Shown piece by piece: positions 6,449 through 6,813 of a stretch of 6,813 nucleotides of DNA (positions are counted from its first letter, which is position 1; every line of letters begins with the position of its first letter). The stretch covers positions 1-6,813 of the forward strand of contig JAFADM010000587.1 in the NCBI GenBank assembly GCA_023424865.1, in the 5' to 3' direction. The position numbers and the translations under genes were made by a program. The notes under the pieces were generated by a model. It had not been told where the DNA came from and did not search any database. It saw only the letters and a list, made by a program, of their open reading frames with translations. Source of the DNA: Bacillota bacterium. GTDB lineage: Bacteria > Bacillota_A > Clostridia > DSM-8532.

Positions 6449-6471
6449 CTTATCAATTAAGCCTTATCAAT
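6449..6471. repeat. Two 9-bp direct repeats over the glycosidase stop codon
   Basis: CTTATCAAT occurs at 6449-6457 and again at 6463-6471, 14 bases apart. The right copy contains the glycosidase stop codon; on the minus strand TGA is followed at once by an in-frame TAA. Probably incidental. Confidence 0.4.
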
Positions 6472-6813
6472 ACTCTGTTTTCATAGGTCTGTTTTCCAAA
6501 TAAGCAATCATATTAAGCACAAGGAAGTTCCAGTTTTGGAAACCATGAGTCATTATCGGTTCGCCATTGTCGGGATGGTAGAACTCATGCAGGGAGCCTC
6601 TGGCTTCCAGGTCCTGACCGAAAAGGCGCACCGTTTTCTCCGCAAGCTCCCGGGCGTGCTCATGGAAACCATACTTTTGAAGTCCCCGGAACACCATATA
6701 ATTGCTTACGCCCCAAATAGGCCCCAGCCAGTTGGAGGGGTTGTTGGAGGCCCTTAAGGAATACATCTTTTCAAGAGCGGAAAGGGTACGCACGCCATAG
6801 GCGCTGTTAAAGG
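6467..6813 (-). CDS. C-terminal part of a GH63/MGH1-like glycoside hydrolase, 5' end outside window
   Basis: The last 115 or so residues of an (alpha/alpha)6-barrel glycosidase. The frame is open to the right edge; the GTG at 6793 is internal, since the preceding codons (FNSAYGV) continue a family-like segment. NWLGPIWGVSNYMVFRGLQ is the typical late-barrel motif of GH63 and mannosylglycerate-hydrolase-like enzymes and resembles the GH37 trehalase equivalent. GSLHEFYHPDNGEP matches the E-x-Y-x-P-x-x-G segment in which these families carry the catalytic base Glu, and HGFQNWNFLVLNMI matches the barrel-closing helix. Possible activities are hydrolysis of mannosylglycerate, glucosylglycerate or alpha-glucosides; the acid residue and substrate-deciding parts lie outside the window. 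It is convergent with the MFS gene and ends with tandem stops TGA TAA before a hairpin terminator. Confidence 0.88.
   Translation of the reverse strand, partial: FNSAYGVRTLSALEKMYSLRASNNPSNWLGPIWGVSNYMVFRGLQKYGFHEHARELAEKTVRLFGQDLEARGSLHEFYHPDNGEPIMTHGFQNWNFLVLNMIAYLENRPMKTEY

Overview
The window looks like a stretch of chromosome from a Gram-positive, low-to-moderate G+C Firmicute, probably a member of the Clostridia. This rests on the Shine-Dalgarno sequences (AAGGAG, AGGAGA), the stem-plus-T-run terminators, a MarR-MATE gene pair and the codon style. The genus cannot be named from the sequence alone. I see no mobile element, CRISPR array, tRNA or rRNA.

Layout, left to right. (1) 1-1109: the 3' part of a membrane diguanylate cyclase with a complete GGDEF domain, which lacks the product-inhibition site and carries a charged insert. 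(2) 1309-2808: a strikingly AT-rich gene for a polytopic membrane protein of the GT-C type (lipid-linked sugar glycosyltransferase-like). (3) 2821-2876: a perfect 24-bp inverted repeat, placed so that it could serve both as terminator for the gene before it and as operator/promoter for the gene after it. (4) 2895-3344 and 3554-4852: a MarR-family regulator followed by a MepA-like MATE drug exporter, an arrangement like mepR-mepA of Staphylococcus. The two are separated by a spacer holding eight 14-bp tandem repeats. (5) 4902-5075: a promoter-like sequence, a very strong intrinsic terminator and a possible ribosome-binding-site-masking helix, all in front of (6) 5076-6314, a Bcr/CflA-type MFS drug exporter. 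(7) 6390-6426: a 17-bp hairpin between convergent genes. (8) 6467-6813, minus strand: the C-terminal end of a GH63/MGH1-like glycoside hydrolase that runs off the window.

How the parts relate. The MarR-MATE pair is probably one drug-responsive unit. The MFS exporter next to it is a second, unrelated class of efflux pump with its own promoter and leader, so the middle of the window is a small multidrug-efflux cluster. The diguanylate cyclase, the GT-C protein and the glycosidase have no evident functional link to it. The individual protein families are ordinary. The most interesting material is non-coding: the operator/terminator palindrome, the 14-bp repeat array and the leader of the MFS gene. 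No gene-free stretch exceeds 300 bases; the gaps (1110-1308, 3345-3553, 4853-5075, 6315-6466) are described through the entries below.
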